Origin: Guptibacillus hwajinpoensis
Lineage (GTDB): Bacteria; Bacillota; Bacilli; Bacillales; Guptibacillaceae
Reading direction: 5' to 3' (one strand)
Assembly (NCBI RefSeq): GCF_029277305.1
Contig: NZ_CP119526.1
Length of the DNA: 64,000 nucleotides
Positions within the stretch are counted from its first letter, which is position 1. Every line of letters starts with the position of its first letter. Both the position numbers and the translations under genes were made by a program. Under the pieces are notes generated by a model. The model worked only from the letters and a program-made list of their open reading frames with translations. It did not search any database and was not told the DNA's origin. This document shows positions 62,040-64,000 of this stretch, piece after piece.

Positions 62040-62664
62040 AGTATTGTTTGTCGATGATCATGAAATGGTAAGGATCGGAGTTTCCTCGTATTTATCGGCT
62101 CAGCCTGATATTAACGTTGTAGCAGAAGCGGATAATGGTAGTGAAGGTGCAGAACTTGCCCTATCCCTTCGTCCGGATATCATCTTAATGGACCTCGTGA
62201 TGGGAGAGATGGATGGAGTCGAAGCGACGAAGGTGATTATTGAACAATGGCCAGAAGCAAAAATAATTATTGTAACTAGTTTTCTTGATGATGAGAAAGT
62301 GTATCCGGCACTTGAAGCGGGCGCGACAAGTTATATGCTAAAAACATCAAAAGCAGTTGAAATCGCGAATGCGATTCGCAAAACGTTTCATGGTGAGTCC
62401 GTTCTTGAGCCAGAAGTAACTGGCAAAATGATGACACGCATGCGCCATCGCTCAAAGACATTACCACATGAAGAACTAACTGATCGAGAAACCGAGATCC
62501 TCATGCTGATGGCTCAGGGTAAAACGAACCAGACTATTGCTGATGAGTTGTTTATTGCTCTTAAAACAGTGAAAGTTCATGTAAGTAATATTCTTGGGAA
62601 GCTTGAAGTCCACGATCGCACCCAGGCAGTTATCTATGCGTTTAAAAATAATCTCATAAAATAA
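62032..62664 (+). CDS. liaR: LiaR-like response regulator
   Basis: 210 residues: receiver (DDHEM, Asp in LMDLVMGEMDG near 54, LKTS region) and NarL/LuxR-type DNA-binding domain (LTDRETEILMLMAQGKTNQT). Start choice: ATG 62032 lies 5 nt after GGGGGTGAA; GTG 62005 is less likely. Overlaps liaS by 8 nt. It should activate the liaI promoter. No liaG gene is present in this operon. Confidence 0.94.
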   Translation: MIEVLFVDDHEMVRIGVSSYLSAQPDINVVAEADNGSEGAELALSLRPDIILMDLVMGEMDGVEATKVIIEQWPEAKIIIVTSFLDDEKVYPALEAGATSYMLKTSKAVEIANAIRKTFHGESVLEPEVTGKMMTRMRHRSKTLPHEELTDRETEILMLMAQGKTNQTIADELFIALKTVKVHVSNILGKLEVHDRTQAVIYAFKNNLIK

Positions 62665-62678
62665 ACAGGATAGAAAAG

Positions 62679-62712
62679 AAGCAAAACAGTAGCTGTTATT
62701 GCTTTTTTTTTT
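62679..62712 (+). terminator. Intrinsic terminator of the lia operon
   Basis: Stem AAGCAA-AACAG with CTGTT-TTGCTT (one bulge) and a long T-run. Confidence 0.88.
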
Positions 62713-62872
62713 GCCCTAATTTCTTATGTCAGTTTTTTCTTAAGATATGGGTATAGTAAGCGAAAATTCCGAAAATTCTTGTATATCCTTGTCGAAATAG
62801 GACGAAAGTATAGGTATTATATACTATTTCCGACTTGTAACCGCTTCATAATAAAATCTTATGTTTAGACTG

Positions 62873-62901
62873 TTTACAAAGCTTCAAATCCCTATTATAA
62901 T
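62873..62901 (+). promoter_or_regulatory. Sigma-A promoter of the YitT-family gene
   Basis: -35 TTTACA (62873-62878), 17-nt spacer, -10 TATAAT (62896-62901); predicted start near 62908, about 40 nt before the ATG. Confidence 0.75.
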
Positions 62902-62949
62902 CCCGATTGTGCTAATGAAACGAAAACAAAACAACGGGAGGGATAATAG

Positions 62950-63798
62950 ATGCTTCATCACATCAAAACTTATCTGCTAATTACTTTGGGGGCGCTCGGT
63001 GTTGCTACCCATGTTCATTTTTTCTTATCTCCTAATAGCCTTGCGACGGGGGGAGTCAGTGGTTTGTCGATCTTGATGAACCATCTAGTCCCAGATTTTT
63101 CCGTCGGTATGTTTATGATTATTTTGAACGCAGTGCTTTTGTTAGTTGGAATTCTGTTTCTCGGTCCTAAATTCGGTGTTAAAACCATATATGCAAGTTT
63201 TGCTCTATCACTTGCTGTTTGGGCGTTTGAACGATTTATCCCTGTAACTGAACCATTTAGTCAGGATATTCTAATTCAACTGATTATCGGACAGTGTATT
63301 GCTGCTGCTGGTATGGGGCTTGTCTTTCATCAGAAAGCTTCAACAGGAGGTACTGATATTATTGCGATGATTTTAAATAAATACTTCTCAATGGAAGTTG
63401 GGAAAGCTGTTCTTATTTCGGATATTTCAATTGCGTTATTCTCTGTTGCTCTATTCGGACCAGAAATCGGTATGTATGCGATCTTCGGCGTTATTCTTAA
63501 TGGGTTAGTGATTGATTATACTCTTCAGACTTTCGAGGCGAAGAAAGAAATCGTCATTATTAGTAAAGAAAGCGAAATGATTCGTGCATTTATCGTAGAG
63601 GAAATTGGCAAAGGTGCAACGATTCATACCGCACGTGGTGCCTTTACTTCAGATGAAAAAGAAGTGATTACAACAATCCTTGGTAGAAAAGATCTTCTCA
63701 AATTGAAAAAGCATGTTGGTGCGGTTGACCAAAAAGCCTTTATTACTGTTCACAGTATGAAAGAAATTCTTGGACAGGATTTTAAGTCACTCGCATAA
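62950..63798 (+). CDS. YitT-family membrane protein (DUF161 + DUF2179)
   Basis: 282 residues: about five to six spans with the DUF161 motif LATGGVSGLSIL near residue 37 and QKASTGGTDIIAMIL near residue 137, then a cytoplasmic DUF2179 domain (about 205-280; GKGATIHTARGAFT). ATG after ACGGGAGGG. The substrate is unknown; the cytoplasmic domain probably binds a ligand. Confidence 0.92.
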   Translation: MLHHIKTYLLITLGALGVATHVHFFLSPNSLATGGVSGLSILMNHLVPDFSVGMFMIILNAVLLLVGILFLGPKFGVKTIYASFALSLAVWAFERFIPVTEPFSQDILIQLIIGQCIAAAGMGLVFHQKASTGGTDIIAMILNKYFSMEVGKAVLISDISIALFSVALFGPEIGMYAIFGVILNGLVIDYTLQTFEAKKEIVIISKESEMIRAFIVEEIGKGATIHTARGAFTSDEKEVITTILGRKDLLKLKKHVGAVDQKAFITVHSMKEILGQDFKSLA

Positions 63799-63806
63799 CT
63801 AGAAAT

Positions 63807-63840
63807 AAGCCCCTTTACAATTCGTAAAGGGGCTTTTCTT
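63807..63840. terminator. Bidirectional terminator
   Basis: Perfect stem AAGCCCCTTTAC with GTAAAGGGGCTT and AATTC loop, T-rich tail; overlaps the stop of the converging partial gene. Confidence 0.92.
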
Positions 63841-64000
63841 ATGACTTTCTTGACTTAAAAGTGTAGACAATCGTAATGATGAAAATAAAGGCTGCAAGTG
63901 TGAAAGAGGAGTAAACGACGAGTGGCACATCTGCATTTTGGTTTTTGATTCCTATACCAACGAAAGCCCACACAAATACTAGTGGATACACCCAATCATT
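63839..64000 (-). CDS. C-terminal part of an integral membrane protein
   Basis: The last 53 codons of a minus-strand gene running off the right edge. Two hydrophobic segments (WVYPLVFVWAFVGIGI and SFTLAAFIFIITIVY) and a short basic end (FKSRKS). Too little remains to name a family. Confidence 0.6.
   Translation of the reverse strand, partial: NDWVYPLVFVWAFVGIGIKNQNADVPLVVYSSFTLAAFIFIITIVYTFKSRKS

Noticed and set aside
1..64000. CRISPR arrays, tRNA/rRNA genes, complete insertion sequences, prophage genes
   Set aside because: None seen; repeats here are dispersed MITE-like elements without spacers or transposase genes.

Overview
The window is about 64 kb of a low-GC Gram-positive chromosome. 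Strong AGGAGG-type ribosome sites, frequent TTG/GTG starts, a liaIHFSR operon, yceC-yceH homologues, csbD, ywbE and ytzI, and promoter motifs for sigma-W, sigma-B and sigma-54 all point to a Bacillaceae bacterium. The species cannot be told from the sequence. No rRNA, tRNA, CRISPR array, phage or complete insertion sequence is visible. The mobile fraction consists of small non-coding MITE-like elements.

Layout. 1-5.3 kb: 3' part of a beta-glucoside uptake and hydrolysis operon (solute-binding protein, two permeases, GH1, intracellular GH30). 5.4-17.5 kb: a tellurite/stress (Ter) locus. An ATP-grasp gene precedes a sigma-W-type promoter, then three TerD proteins, TerC, an aldolase, two phosphoribosyltransferase-type proteins, a HAD phosphatase, YceG and the TelA-like YceH. 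17.5-31.7 kb: stress and transport genes (CsbD, two alanine/sodium symporters, a TPR-like protein, split threonine/serine exporter, DoxX, DsbA-like protein, AI-2E-family protein, a luciferase-like oxidoreductase, an NADH oxidase behind two Rex boxes, a phosphatase, and a MarR/MFS pair). 32-42.7 kb: a co-directional locus joining a diguanylate cyclase, HEAT-repeat membrane protein, family 2 glycosyltransferase, very large membrane-anchored glycoside hydrolase-like protein, response regulator and hybrid kinase, probably for a surface polysaccharide. 42.7-47.9 kb: ABC-F protein, secreted nuclease with an apparent ATT start, Mn catalase, DUF2642 protein and SDR. 48-52.3 kb: sigma-54 activator with a sigma-54-promoted transporter and aminotransferase. 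52.6-53.2 kb: a peroxiredoxin-like gene with an in-frame UGA at its redox cysteine and a SECIS-like hairpin just downstream. 53.2-64 kb: repeats, a duplicated sortase-type surface protein, a HelD-like helicase, a c-di-GMP riboswitch with a secreted protein, ytzI-ywbE, liaIHFSR and a YitT-family protein.

How the genes fit together. Envelope and oxidative stress recur (Ter, Lia, catalase, NADH oxidase, CsbD). A second theme is c-di-GMP: a cyclase sits in the polysaccharide locus and a c-di-GMP-I riboswitch precedes the secreted TIM-barrel-like protein at 57.6 kb. The strongest unusual signals are the candidate selenoprotein, the expanded Ter biosynthetic module, two MITE families with 8-bp target duplications, and two alternative-sigma promoters nested in the terminator of the gene upstream.
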